Made by a program: the position numbers and the translations under genes. A stretch of 64,000 bases of DNA, from contig NZ_JAKRNT010000002.1 of NCBI RefSeq assembly GCF_022346605.1, forward strand, positions 310,001 through 374,000, in the 5' to 3' direction. How positions within the stretch are numbered: the stretch's first letter is position 1; each line of letters starts with the position of its first letter. The notes beneath the pieces are model-generated. The model made no database searches and was not told the DNA's origin. It saw nothing but the letters and a program-made list of their open reading frames with translations. This DNA comes from Sporosarcina sp. ACRSL. GTDB lineage: Bacteria; Bacillota; Bacilli; Bacillales_A; Planococcaceae. Shown piece by piece: positions 1-7,118 of this stretch.

Positions 1-339
1 TAAAACACGAATTAGCTGGTTTTGATCTTGGGGAAATTCAATTCGACCGGCTATATTTTTCACTTCCAATATAACTGCGCCTTGACTTGATAAAAAAAGT
101 GTATCTATCTGGAACTTGCCGGACGATTGAAGATTCAAATCATGTAATATGTAATGTTCGAACGGAAAACTATACTTATTAAAAACACTTTCTAAAATCC
201 GCTCTCCATTTTCTCCTGCACGAACTTTGTGTACCTCCTTCAAGATATTTTCCATGTTTGGATGGTTTGCGGGCAATCTTTTTACAAGCATTTCGAGTCC
301 TAACAATTTGAGCGGCACTGATTTTCTCTTAACTATCAA
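1..339 (-). CDS. NERD-domain protein, N-terminal part (cut by window edge)
   Basis: The first 113 codons of a minus-strand gene run off the left end. The visible part has a short basic N-terminus, then a stretch with GENGERILESVF, DLNLQSSGKFQIDTLFL and GAVILEVKN. This is the nuclease-related domain (NERD) pattern, where the D and the E-x-K are the putative nuclease-fold residues. NERD proteins are poorly characterised and are thought to process nucleic acid; the C-terminal part that would refine this is missing. I chose the TTG at 339 because GGAGGTGG lies 6-7 nt upstream. An in-frame ATG at 360 would add seven residues (MRWRWSL) but has no good ribosome site. The family call is recognition by eye, not by search. 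Confidence 0.7.
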   Translation of the reverse strand, partial: MIVKRKSVPLKLLGLEMLVKRLPANHPNMENILKEVHKVRAGENGERILESVFNKYSFPFEHYILHDLNLQSSGKFQIDTLFLSSQGAVILEVKNIAGRIEFPQDQNQLIRVL

Positions 340-478
340 TAAGCTCCACCTCCATCTCATATCGTAACATGTTATAATTCTTCCCGCTACAAGTTTACCG
401 AAAATTCAAGTTTACATATCGGCTTTTTGAAGCTTAAGCGCTCTATCCCGTCTAACAAGAAAATACACATCGTGTAAT

Positions 479-604
479 TATGCGCAATTTGGAGTCTCTT
501 TTGCGCGTAAACTAGCAACTTATGACGCAATTCTACAGCGTTATGCGCATTTTCAATTGAGTTATGCGCAACTCTCAACTAGTTATGATCATTTCGGGAC
601 TTTC
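479..604 (+). repeat. 21-bp phased intergenic array A (word TATGCGCAA)
   Basis: Six consecutive units start at 479, 500, 521, 542, 563 and 584, a perfect 21-bp period. The first 9 nt of each unit are variants of TATGCGCAA and the remaining 12 nt are unrelated. The last unit is different: TATGATCATTTCGGGACTTT, whose reverse complement begins AAAGTCCC and matches the end unit of the arrays at 10326, 21865 and 45082. It lies in a roughly 435-bp gap between the NERD gene and the small gene at 776. Any open reading frame through it is a heptapeptide artefact of the 21-bp period. Confidence 0.85.
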
Positions 605-709
605 AACCCACACCAGGACCCGCCCATTTCTTCCGGGACCTCCTTTTAAATCCCGCCACATAAAATAACCGCTCCAATTCACACAATTTCAACAACCTTG
701 TGTCGCCCG

Positions 710-738
710 TTGCCTACGCCCAGAACTGATGCTACAAT
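710..738 (+). promoter_or_regulatory. Promoter of the 30-residue membrane peptide gene
   Basis: A sigma-A-like promoter: TTGCCT at 710-715 and TACAAT at 733-738, separated by exactly 17 bp. It ends 37 bp upstream of the ATG at 776, and AAGGAG precedes that ATG. Confidence 0.65.
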
Positions 739-775
739 GGAATGTAGGATTTACGATAAAAAGGAGTGAAGTCTC

Positions 776-868
776 ATGTGGTTCTTATACATCATGTACA
801 TCTTATTCGCTTTTATCATCGTTGGTACAACAGCTGGTCTTGTGAGCACATTCAACAATCATAAGTGA
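776..868 (+). CDS. Small membrane protein, 30 aa
   Basis: An ATG preceded by AAGGAGTGAAG opens a 30-codon frame: MWFLYIMYILFAFIIVG, then TTAGLVSTFNNHK. About 18 consecutive hydrophobic residues form one probable membrane helix, followed by a short polar tail. A consensus promoter lies just upstream, and the 3' end of the gene including its stop codon is built into a strong intrinsic terminator. Promoter, ribosome site, frame and terminator fit together tightly, so this is very likely a real, separately transcribed small protein. I do not recognise the family. It converges on the pheromone gene at 961-1119, but nothing seen ties it to that system. Confidence 0.7.
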   Translation: MWFLYIMYILFAFIIVGTTAGLVSTFNNHK

Positions 869-887
869 TTGTTGAAGTGCTTTTTTT
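845..887 (+). terminator. Intrinsic terminator overlapping the stop codon of the 30-aa gene
   Basis: The stem pairs AGCAC and TTCAACAATCA with TGATTGTTGAA and GTGCT around a TAAG loop, with one bulged A, followed by seven T (881-887). The last codons and TGA of the small gene lie inside the hairpin. Confidence 0.85.
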
Positions 888-915
888 GTGGAATCGCGGC
901 ACGATGACGGCAAAC

Positions 916-950
916 AAAAAAAGATGTCCCGCAGCCGACTAGCTGGGGAC
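916..950 (-). terminator. Terminator of the regulator-pheromone operon
   Basis: On the minus strand GTCCC and CAGC pair with GCTG and GGGAC (one bulge), followed by ATC and seven T. It starts 11 nt after the stop of the pre-peptide gene, so the regulator and pre-peptide end in one transcript. Confidence 0.8.
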
Positions 951-960
951 GCCATTTTAC

Positions 961-1119
961 TTATACTTGTGGAGGTAAGATCGATGGTGGAGTTAGATTT
1001 TGGTCGCCTTTTGCGTTCGTGGATACGCTGTCGTTCGGTTCCAGTGCTAAGGCGCTTCCTGTTCCGGCAAATGCGGCTAGCAGTGCCGTTAGTAAAATGA
1101 TGGATAACTTTCGTTTCAT
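961..1119 (-). CDS. Secreted pre-peptide, probable RRNPP signalling pheromone precursor
   Basis: This 52-residue frame begins with an ATG that overlaps the regulator's stop codon (ATGA), preceded by GGGGGAG 8-10 nt upstream. Residues 1-25 are a classic Sec signal peptide: basic MKRK, a hydrophobic core LSIILLTALLAAFAG, and an A-L-A cleavage site. The exported part, LEPND to the end, is hydrophilic and finishes PPSILPPQV. In PlcR-PapR and NprR-NprX systems a gene of this size and layout sits immediately behind the regulator; its product is secreted, trimmed to 5-8 C-terminal residues, re-imported through Opp and bound by the TPR domain. The active form here is unknown; the C-terminal SILPPQV region is the obvious candidate (inference). 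A terminator follows at once. It is too short for most gene finders. Confidence 0.85.
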   Translation of the reverse strand: MKRKLSIILLTALLAAFAGTGSALALEPNDSVSTNAKGDQNLTPPSILPPQV

Positions 1120-2357
1120 GATTCCTTCTCCCCCTTGTCATAATAATACAAACTATACATGTCCGCTTTCCCGTCATTACCGGTGGAGCGGTAATAGTTT
1201 GCTAACCTATAGGCAATACTTCTTGCTTCTCCTATATAATCATGTTTCTTCAGAAAAGGAAATACTATTTGTTCACAATAGTCAAAAAGTTCTTGTTGGG
1301 ATAATTTCGTCTTTCTAAAGTACTCTAACTGCACTTCCAAATACGGGTCTTTTTTCCTTCCAGCTAGTTCTTCTAATTCATCAAGCAACAAATCAATCTC
1401 TTTATTTTCCTCAACGGCTGTTTGCAATAAGTGGATGAGGACTGCCTGATAGTAATCGGTACCTGCTTCCAAGAGTGCCTTCAATTCTTTCAACATATCA
1501 TATGCCGAACTATGCAGTCCCCTTCTATTTTGTAACACTGAATAATTATAAAGTGCCCCTTGGTACAACTGATCCTTCTCCATCATTTTAGCGTTCCGTA
1601 GGATTGTTTTGAACAAGCCCTCCGCTTGCAAGGTAAAGTCGCGTTTTGTATAGTTGATCGCCAACAGAAGCTGTGCGTGAAGGAGACGGATGTAATTGGA
1701 ATCCTTCCTGAAGTGATCGACGGCCATCTCTGCGTAGTAAGTCGACTTGCTGTATTGAGCTCTGTTATGAAGCAAGTAGGCTCTTTGATAAAACAGTTCC
1801 CCTTCGAACATATGGGGAATCCGCTCTCTAAATTCTTCAATCCGTTCCAAGCGACCTTCCGCTTCTGTAAAGTTTTGCGTGAAGATGTCATACATGAGGT
1901 AAATGACTTTCGATACGCCTTTTTCATAATCCGTAAATGACTTTTCCATCCGTTTCAAGATGGCGGTTTGCTGCGTTGCACGCGGAATGTCCCGTTTGAA
2001 TAAATAATACCGTAATTTATAGAGCTCGTATCGATTGACTAAGTCTGTCGATTGCAAGTAGTCTTCTTGCGCGGAAAGCTCTGCGTACACCTCTTCCATA
2101 GAAGTTAGATCGTAATAGACTGAGTGCATGATGAATGTTTCCAATTTCTCTTTCCAATACTCATAGGAATTTACCTCTTGTTCCCATTCAATATTCATTC
2201 GATTGAACAGTTCGTTAATCGTTTCAATGTGGGGAACGTACTTATTCGACTCAATTTTACTTAAATGGGAGATGGAGCAGATGCCTTCACTGAGCTCTGC
2301 CTGTGTCAGATTGTTTTTCATTCGGTAGTATTTGAGAATGGATCCGATATTCAACAT
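1116..2357 (-). CDS. RRNPP-family transcription regulator (NprR/PlcR-like)
   Basis: The protein has 413 residues. Residues 4-57 form a Xre/HTH_3 DNA-binding domain (IGSILKYYRMKNNLTQAELS, then SHLSKIESNKYVPHIETINEL). The rest is helical TPR-like sequence rich in Tyr, Leu and Glu (for example YELYKLRYYLFKRDIPRATQQ and LYNYSVLQNRRGLHSSAYDML). The length matches NprR (about 420) better than PlcR (about 285). Such regulators bind a re-imported peptide in the TPR groove. The gene overlaps the pre-peptide gene by four bases and lies 129 bp downstream of a subtilisin gene on the same strand, separated by a terminator. The start has AAAGGGGGG upstream. A decamer upstream of it is repeated upstream of the protease, which suggests autoregulation and protease control (inference). 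Confidence 0.88.
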   Translation of the reverse strand: MLNIGSILKYYRMKNNLTQAELSEGICSISHLSKIESNKYVPHIETINELFNRMNIEWEQEVNSYEYWKEKLETFIMHSVYYDLTSMEEVYAELSAQEDYLQSTDLVNRYELYKLRYYLFKRDIPRATQQTAILKRMEKSFTDYEKGVSKVIYLMYDIFTQNFTEAEGRLERIEEFRERIPHMFEGELFYQRAYLLHNRAQYSKSTYYAEMAVDHFRKDSNYIRLLHAQLLLAINYTKRDFTLQAEGLFKTILRNAKMMEKDQLYQGALYNYSVLQNRRGLHSSAYDMLKELKALLEAGTDYYQAVLIHLLQTAVEENKEIDLLLDELEELAGRKKDPYLEVQLEYFRKTKLSQQELFDYCEQIVFPFLKKHDYIGEARSIAYRLANYYRSTGNDGKADMYSLYYYDKGEKES

Positions 2358-2390
2358 TAGCCCCCCTTTACTGTCTTATTATTCAAACAT

Positions 2391-2400
2391 ATCATTACCT
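2391..2400. promoter_or_regulatory. Candidate regulator-binding decamer upstream of the RRNPP gene
   Basis: ATCATTACCT (AGGTAATGAT on the coding strand) lies 34-43 bp before the regulator start. The same ten bases occur at 3882-3891 upstream of the subtilisin gene. Two copies in the only two likely target promoters is suggestive, not proof. Confidence 0.35.
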
Positions 2401-2416
2401 TTTTATGAATACATGA

Positions 2417-2449
2417 GAAAACAGTCCCAGGGGAGTATGGGACTGTTTT
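2417..2449 (-). terminator. Bidirectional-looking terminator behind the subtilisin gene
   Basis: AAAACAGTCCCA and TGGGACTGTTTT form a 12-bp stem around an 8-nt loop, with T-rich sequence on the minus strand. It ends the protease transcript before the regulator promoter. Confidence 0.75.
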
Positions 2450-2485
2450 CGGCCTAATGTATGGGATTTTCATTAGGAGGCTAAT

Positions 2486-3775
2486 TTAACGAACTCTTGC
2501 AAATCCGAATCCGGATGCAATGTCATCTCCTCGTCCGGCGTGATAACCACCGAGGATATCATATGATTTCGCACGATTTTGCAAGTTGGTGCGAAGTTGA
2601 ACGTTTGTGAAACTGGGATTTTCCGCCCAAACCTTCGCTGCCAGTCCTGCCACATGCGGTGTTGCCATCGATGTACCGCTAATTGTTGCATACCCACCGT
2701 TGTACCAAGTCGAGAAGATCGATGTGCCAGGTGCTGACAGCTCAACATCTCCTGTTTGAATGGTATAGTCTCCAGCTGTTCTGGAATGACCACGGGATGA
2801 CGAATTGGCGACACGGTATGTGCCGTTTTCCAACCGACTTTCGAGATTTGCGACTGCAATTGCTGAAGGCAAGGCTGCTGGATAATCGATCGAACCGGGG
2901 GAGTAACCATCGTTTCCAGCAGCTGCTACGATTAGCGCGCCGCGATCATATGCATAGTTGACTGCATTCGTAATTAAGGAGCTTTCACCGTTTGAACCGA
3001 GCGACATGTTAATAACAACTTTTACACGCTGCGCATATGCTTGGTCTGCGGCGTGGCGGATTGCATTCGCAATATCGTCCGCATAGCCGCTTCCGGAATC
3101 GTTCAATACTTTATATGCCCAAAGTTTCGCATTTGGGGCTACTCCGTAGACGCCTCTTCGATCGTCTCCACCTTCGCCTAGTGCAGTCCCCGCAACATGG
3201 GTACCATGCCCATTACGGTCGGTGCAGCTATTGTTCACAAGCGGCGAAGTTTGTGTGAAGTCTTTACATTGTTCTGCGTTGTAATAGAGGTCGTTATGGT
3301 TCACATTGACACCTGTATCGAGAATGGCGATCCTCACGTTTGAGCCGCCCGTCGTATAAGTTAAATTATTGTCATTATAAATTGCTTTAATACCCCAAGG
3401 AACGGATTGGCTAGCAGCTGCTGCATCCATTTCATCATTCACTTCCACTGATGTAGGGTCAATCTGAATCGAGAGGATATCCACTTTTTCGACAGTGATA
3501 TTCGGCATATTTTGCAAAGCCGTAAACTCTTTCGCTGTCACGTCCGTCGTGTAGGAATGGCCGTCGAATTCATTGCGCAGCTCGTAGCTTTGTTGAAGTT
3601 GCTGCAGTTGCTGGTCACTTGTTGCTGTGATGAGCACTCGGAACGTTTCGCCCCTTTGTTTCAGCCGGTCCTCTTTGAAGTCCCGGAGGCCGTCCTGTGC
3701 AGACACAGCACTCGTAGGCATCAGCATCGAAGCCGTAATGGCAATAGCGGCGAGCACTTTCAATGGTCTCTTCAT
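2486..3775 (-). CDS. Extracellular subtilisin-like serine protease (sphericase/S41 type)
   Basis: A 429-residue pre-pro-enzyme. Residues 1-26 are a signal peptide (MKRPLKVLAAIAITASMLMPTSAVSA). Residues of about 40-105 match an inhibitor I9-type propeptide (FRVLITATSD to NITVEKVDILS). The catalytic triad of family S8 is visible: Asp in IAILDTGVN, His in NGHGTHVAG and Ser in SGTSMATPHVAG, plus the oxyanion Asn in AAAGNDGYSPGS. The Cys pair in EQCKDF and NNSCTDR and the ending GDDIASGFGFA closely follow subtilisin S41 and sphericase, calcium-binding enzymes of Bacillus and Lysinibacillus. It is probably secreted, degrades extracellular protein and feeds the dpp and opp peptide importers further along. 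Control by the adjacent peptide-sensing regulator is inferred from position and a shared upstream decamer. Confidence 0.93.
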   Translation of the reverse strand: MKRPLKVLAAIAITASMLMPTSAVSAQDGLRDFKEDRLKQRGETFRVLITATSDQQLQQLQQSYELRNEFDGHSYTTDVTAKEFTALQNMPNITVEKVDILSIQIDPTSVEVNDEMDAAAASQSVPWGIKAIYNDNNLTYTTGGSNVRIAILDTGVNVNHNDLYYNAEQCKDFTQTSPLVNNSCTDRNGHGTHVAGTALGEGGDDRRGVYGVAPNAKLWAYKVLNDSGSGYADDIANAIRHAADQAYAQRVKVVINMSLGSNGESSLITNAVNYAYDRGALIVAAAGNDGYSPGSIDYPAALPSAIAVANLESRLENGTYRVANSSSRGHSRTAGDYTIQTGDVELSAPGTSIFSTWYNGGYATISGTSMATPHVAGLAAKVWAENPSFTNVQLRTNLQNRAKSYDILGGYHAGRGDDIASGFGFARVR

Positions 3776-3806
3776 TCATTGTCCTCTTTTCCTAATAGAT
3801 TCATTG

Positions 3807-3846
3807 TTGCTACTTTTACTGTAGCAAACATTCTGACTTTAGGAAA
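3807..3846 (-). promoter_or_regulatory. Protease promoter with inverted repeat over the -10
   Basis: A -35-like TTTCCT (3841-3846) and a -10 TACAGT (3818-3823) are spaced 17 bp apart. The -10 lies inside the inverted repeat TTGCTAC-N7-GTAGCAA (3807-3827), which could be an operator or a 5' stem. Both boxes are weak, as expected for an activated promoter. Confidence 0.4.
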
Positions 3847-3881
3847 TTGGGAAAAATTCGATAGGAATCGACGGTTTTCGC

Positions 3882-3891
3882 ATCATTACCT
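3882..3891. promoter_or_regulatory. Candidate regulator-binding decamer upstream of the subtilisin gene
   Basis: ATCATTACCT is identical to 2391-2400. It is centred about 75 bp upstream of the predicted transcription start, a usual place for an activator. Confidence 0.35.
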
Positions 3892-3936
3892 CTATCTATT
3901 CACCCCTAACTTGGAAAATATTTAATTCGAAAGCAC

Positions 3937-3968
3937 TAAAAAACACCGACTCGTTACAAGGCGGTGTT
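3937..3968 (-). terminator. Terminator of the first ABC-2 operon
   Basis: On the minus strand AACACCG and CGGTGTT pair around a 13-nt loop, followed by T6. It lies 40 bp past the permease stop. Confidence 0.8.
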
Positions 3969-4007
3969 GGGCAAATCGAGAAATCTATATTTGATTGGAC
4001 CTATCAA

Positions 4008-4961
4008 TTAAGCCGTAACATCACGTTTTACGAATGTCGTATAGCTAATAACAAGGAACGCGACAATATAAACGGCAAGGACGGCTAGCGAGAACGGCAT
4101 CGTTATGTCTTCCACCAACATATATCCCGTTTCGAATTGCGTCAAGTCCATATGCGTAAACAACAAGTATTTTGCAATTTCATATTTCGAAAGCAAGGCA
4201 CTAATCATCGATCCTGAGAAATAAATGAACAGTGAAAGACCGATTGCAAGCGAGCTAGAACGGAAGACGCTGCCAATTGTGAAAGCGAATGTCGCGGTTA
4301 TAAACACGTTTCCGAATGACAACAGCAACATATATAGGCTCTCACCCCAGACAGATGCTTCCACTACTTCCTTACCGTTCCACACAAGATCCTGGCCCGT
4401 CCCCGACTTGAATAATAGGCTAACCATTAGGATCAAGACGGCATAGCCGATTAGCATAAGGAAAATGCCGAACAGATTGACTGTGAGAAATTTGGACGTC
4501 AGGATTTTCCAACGTTTCACTGGGCGTGTCAGCAACATTTTGATCGTCCCTTGAGAAAACTCGGAAGCGACAATCCCTGCCGCGACAATGACCGTCAACA
4601 GCAAGACCGTTCCGCCTAGGCCCGAAGGATCCTTGATCATGGCCTCCCGGCTGTAACTATACTCTGGTTCAATTTCGTTCGCAAGCCGGTATTCAGCAAC
4701 TTTCTCTTCACCTTCAAGCTTTTTGCGCTGGGCTTTTGTCAATGAATCGTCGGCAAGACGCATTTGAATCGAGGCCAGTTCCCCTTGTACTCCTTCCTGC
4801 CAGCTGGGTGGATTCTCCGCGGCATGTTTCGTATTTTGTATATCAATCCATTTTGTTAAGCTAATCATTCCTGCAGTGAGCACGATCAGTATCGCGACCA
4901 TGACCCACGTTCCTTTTTTATGCCACAATTTCATCCATTCATTTTGAATAAGCTTCAGCAA
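4008..4961 (-). CDS. ABC-2 type transporter permease
   Basis: About 317 residues with six predicted membrane segments: one near the N-terminus (WVMVAILIVLTAGMISL), then a polar, mostly extracytoplasmic stretch of about 90 residues, then the cluster LLLTVIVAAGIVASEF, NLFGIFLMLIGYAVLILMV, FGNVFITATFAFTIGSVF and further helices. The ...IVASEFSQGTIKMLLTRPVKRW... signature is typical of ABC-2 permeases in bacteriocin/antibiotic-export type systems. I place the start at the TTG at 4961, 8 nt behind GGAGG; the GTG at 4970 overlaps that site. The gene overlaps the end of the ATPase gene, so the two are translationally coupled. The substrate is unknown. Confidence 0.85.
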   Translation of the reverse strand: MLKLIQNEWMKLWHKKGTWVMVAILIVLTAGMISLTKWIDIQNTKHAAENPPSWQEGVQGELASIQMRLADDSLTKAQRKKLEGEEKVAEYRLANEIEPEYSYSREAMIKDPSGLGGTVLLLTVIVAAGIVASEFSQGTIKMLLTRPVKRWKILTSKFLTVNLFGIFLMLIGYAVLILMVSLLFKSGTGQDLVWNGKEVVEASVWGESLYMLLLSFGNVFITATFAFTIGSVFRSSSLAIGLSLFIYFSGSMISALLSKYEIAKYLLFTHMDLTQFETGYMLVEDITMPFSLAVLAVYIVAFLVISYTTFVKRDVTA

Positions 4962-5856
4962 TTTGGCCACCTCCAGTCATCTCTAGGAATTCATCCTCCA
5001 ATGTTTTCTTATGCGGTTGAACCGCATACACTTCTAACCCCTCGGCAATAAACGACTCGACTAACCCTGGAATTTGGTGCTGCTCAGCATTCACGAGAAG
5101 ACCGCCATTGAGCGTATCCACCGTAAATCCTCCGTCTACAAGCAACTGCTTCGCCTTTTCCGTTGGAGTTGCTTCAATATAATAGAACGATTCCCGCGTT
5201 TCTGACATTTCGCGTATGTCAATGAGCTTTCCGTTCTGGATAATCGCAATCCGGTCGCACATGAGCTCGATTTCTGACAGCATATGGCTTGAAACGAAGA
5301 CGGACACCCCTTCTGCCTCAGCAATTTTTCGCAAGTATTGACGGAATTCACGGATTCCAGCGGGATCGAGTCCATTTGTCGGTTCATCCAAGATCAAGAA
5401 CTTCGGATTGTGCAATAACGCCTGTGCAAGCCCGAGACGCTGACGCATCCCGAGTGAATAGGACCCGACTTTTTCATGGATGCGGTTTTGCATACCGACT
5501 TGACGGACAACTTCGTCAATCCGTTCCTTCGTTACGCCATTGTGCATTCTTGCAAAATGCAGCAAGTTTTTATAGCCCGACATGAACTTATACATTTCCG
5601 GGTTTTCAACGATGACGCCGACTTTCGATAGACCTTCCTCGAAGTTCTCGCGCAGTGACACCCCATCGATGACAATGTCGCCACCCGTCTGCTTCATCAG
5701 TCCGACCATCATCCGGATCGTCGTCGTTTTCCCCGCCCCGTTCGGACCGAGGAAGCCCGTGATCTGCCCAGGATACAACGACAAACTCAGATTATCGATG
5801 ATTTTCTTGTTTTTAATCGTTTTCGATAACCCCTTCAATTCTACTACCGGTTTCAT
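4939..5856 (-). CDS. ABC transporter ATP-binding protein (BcrA-like)
   Basis: A 305-residue single-domain ATPase. Walker A is GPNGAGKTTT (about 37-46), the signature SYSLGMRQRLGLAQAL, Walker B FLILDEPTNGLDP and the H-loop VFVSSHMLSEI. The C-terminal 80 residues resemble the extra domain of bacitracin-type export ATPases. It pairs with the permease that overlaps its 3' end, forming a two-gene exporter presumably in the cytoplasmic membrane. The start ATG has GGGAG 8 nt upstream. Between this pair and the next ABC set lies a palindrome-rich repeat. What the transporter moves cannot be read from the sequence. Confidence 0.9.
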   Translation of the reverse strand: MKPVVELKGLSKTIKNKKIIDNLSLSLYPGQITGFLGPNGAGKTTTIRMMVGLMKQTGGDIVIDGVSLRENFEEGLSKVGVIVENPEMYKFMSGYKNLLHFARMHNGVTKERIDEVVRQVGMQNRIHEKVGSYSLGMRQRLGLAQALLHNPKFLILDEPTNGLDPAGIREFRQYLRKIAEAEGVSVFVSSHMLSEIELMCDRIAIIQNGKLIDIREMSETRESFYYIEATPTEKAKQLLVDGGFTVDTLNGGLLVNAEQHQIPGLVESFIAEGLEVYAVQPHKKTLEDEFLEMTGGGQIAEAYSK

Positions 5857-5879
5857 GTCTCCAACTCCCTTTTTAGTTG

Positions 5880-6072
5880 CTGATTGATCAAGTACGCTTT
5901 CGCGTACTTGCGTCCAGATTTTTCGAGCTAGCTCGAAAAGCTCCTTTGAAAATCTGTGGCATCCGCCGGAGGCTCAAATGAATTCAGCGCGATTTGAACC
6001 CGACAGAATTTAAGAATATAAGCATTCATCCCACCGCATATAGAAGTGAGGGACTTCTGCTGAATTCATTTG
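5880..6072. repeat. Palindrome-rich mobile-element remnant (possible IS200/IS605 right end)
   Basis: Four structures stand side by side: an 8-bp stem AAGTACGC/GCGTACTT with TTTC loop (5890-5909), a perfect 20-nt palindrome TTTTCGAGCTAGCTCGAAAA (5919-5939 region), and a 14-nt inverted repeat CAAATGAATTCAGC (5974-5987) with GCTGAATTCATTTG (6059-6072). Inside the last pair, on the minus strand, is AAGTCCCTCACTTCTATATG followed by CGGTGGGATGAATGC, a hairpin that resembles the subterminal structure of IS200/IS605 right ends and their guide RNAs. No transposase or TnpB is left. The inverted repeat supplies the stop codon of the neighbouring ATPase gene. The family call is memory-based and tentative. 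Confidence 0.5.
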
Positions 6073-6755
6073 AATAGCGAAACCATCCAACTCGTTGCGT
6101 CAACTCCGTAAAAATCACGTATTTCGTCGACTGCCTCTTGGGCAATGACTCTCCCCCCGCGCATGACGATGATTTCATCAAGCAGCGGCTCAACTTCCCG
6201 GATCTCATGTGTTGACATTATAATCGTCTGTCGTTCTGTATCGGTAAAGCGGATAAGTCCTTTCCCAATATCATCACGAACCATCGGGTCAAGTCCGGAA
6301 AACGGTTCATCAAGCAAATACACGTCCGCCTCCCGCGCAAGCGTCACCGCAATTTTCACACGTCCCCGGTTCCCTTTCGACAGATTTTTCATTTTGGAAT
6401 CAAGCGATACATTCAAAAACTGAAGGATTTCTTTCGCCTTCACTACGTCAAAATCTTCGAACTGGGATGCATAGAAATCGATAAGCTGCTGTACCGTAAA
6501 ATACAGATAGAAGGCATCCGTGTCGGACATATACGCAATACGCGAAGCAATCCTGCGGGTGATCGGCTGCCCGTCAAACGTTGCGCTCCCTGAATTCGGT
6601 AGTGAGAGCCCGGCCATCAGCTTCAGCATCGTTGATTTCCCACTGCCGTTTTCCCCGACAAGGCCGATCACTTTTCCACGTGGAATCGTCAATGTCACAT
6701 CTTGCAATGCCCGTTTACTGCCATATTTCTTTACGATCTGTTTTAATTCAATCAT
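6066..6755 (-). CDS. ABC transporter ATP-binding protein (YtrB-like)
   Basis: A 229-residue ATPase with Walker A GENGSGKST (about 33-41), a YxSDTDAFYLYFTV segment, signature LSKGNRGRVKIAVTLA, Walker B VYLLDEPFSGLDP and an H-loop MSTHEI. The order of motifs and the co-transcribed GntR gene match the B. subtilis ytr operon, which answers lipid II-targeting antibiotics (family knowledge). I use the ATG at 6755; the GTG at 6764 is inside the ribosome site. The start overlaps the end of the GntR gene. The last codon and stop fall in the inverted repeat of the adjacent element, so the C-terminus may have been reshaped by its insertion. Confidence 0.88.
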   Translation of the reverse strand: MIELKQIVKKYGSKRALQDVTLTIPRGKVIGLVGENGSGKSTMLKLMAGLSLPNSGSATFDGQPITRRIASRIAYMSDTDAFYLYFTVQQLIDFYASQFEDFDVVKAKEILQFLNVSLDSKMKNLSKGNRGRVKIAVTLAREADVYLLDEPFSGLDPMVRDDIGKGLIRFTDTERQTIIMSTHEIREVEPLLDEIIVMRGGRVIAQEAVDEIRDFYGVDATSWMVSLFK

Positions 6756-7116
6756 TCTCGCCACCTCGTTCCTGCAAGCTCTTTATAATTTCATCCGTCG
6801 TAAATCCGAAAGCCGCAACATTTTGAAGGAATGTCGTCACAAGCTGTTCCTTCATTTCATTCCGAAGGGCCGTGATCTTTTCCTGATCCTCCGTCACGAA
6901 CGATCCTTGCCCCCTTCTCGTCTCGGTGATCTCCATTTGCTCCAACTCCTTATATACGCGTTGCATCGTATTGGCATTGACGCCAACTTCCACTGCATAC
7001 TCACGGACGGACGGCAACTTCTCCCCCACCCCAAGTGTGCCTCGCATAATATCTCCTAGAATCCGGTCGATGAGCTGCTGGTAGATCGGCTTATCAGGTG
7101 AAAAATCAATGCTCAT
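6748..7116 (-). CDS. GntR-family regulator, YtrA type
   Basis: A 122-residue regulator. Residues 8-75 form the winged helix (PIYQQLIDRILGDIMRGTL, GEKLPSVREYAVEVGVNANTMQRVYKELE, GQGSFVTED). The short C-terminal tail of about 45 residues is the YtrA kind, without a large effector domain. It starts at MSIDFS with the upstream permease stop 3 nt before; upstream in-frame codons read through that permease in another frame and are rejected. It is the third gene of its operon rather than the first as in B. subtilis ytr. An imperfect inverted repeat at the operon promoter fits its operator. Confidence 0.9.
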   Translation of the reverse strand: MSIDFSPDKPIYQQLIDRILGDIMRGTLGVGEKLPSVREYAVEVGVNANTMQRVYKELEQMEITETRRGQGSFVTEDQEKITALRNEMKEQLVTTFLQNVAAFGFTTDEIIKSLQERGGEND

Positions 7117-7118
7117 CG

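Noticed and set aside
479..604. CRISPR array
   Set aside because: Words are only 9-10 nt, vary between units, units are 21 bp, and there is no cas gene or leader. The same holds for the seven other arrays.
803..1177. 124-aa minus-strand frame across the pheromone region
   Set aside because: It is out of frame with the signal peptide, begins inside the regulator gene, has no ribosome site and looks like shadow sequence.
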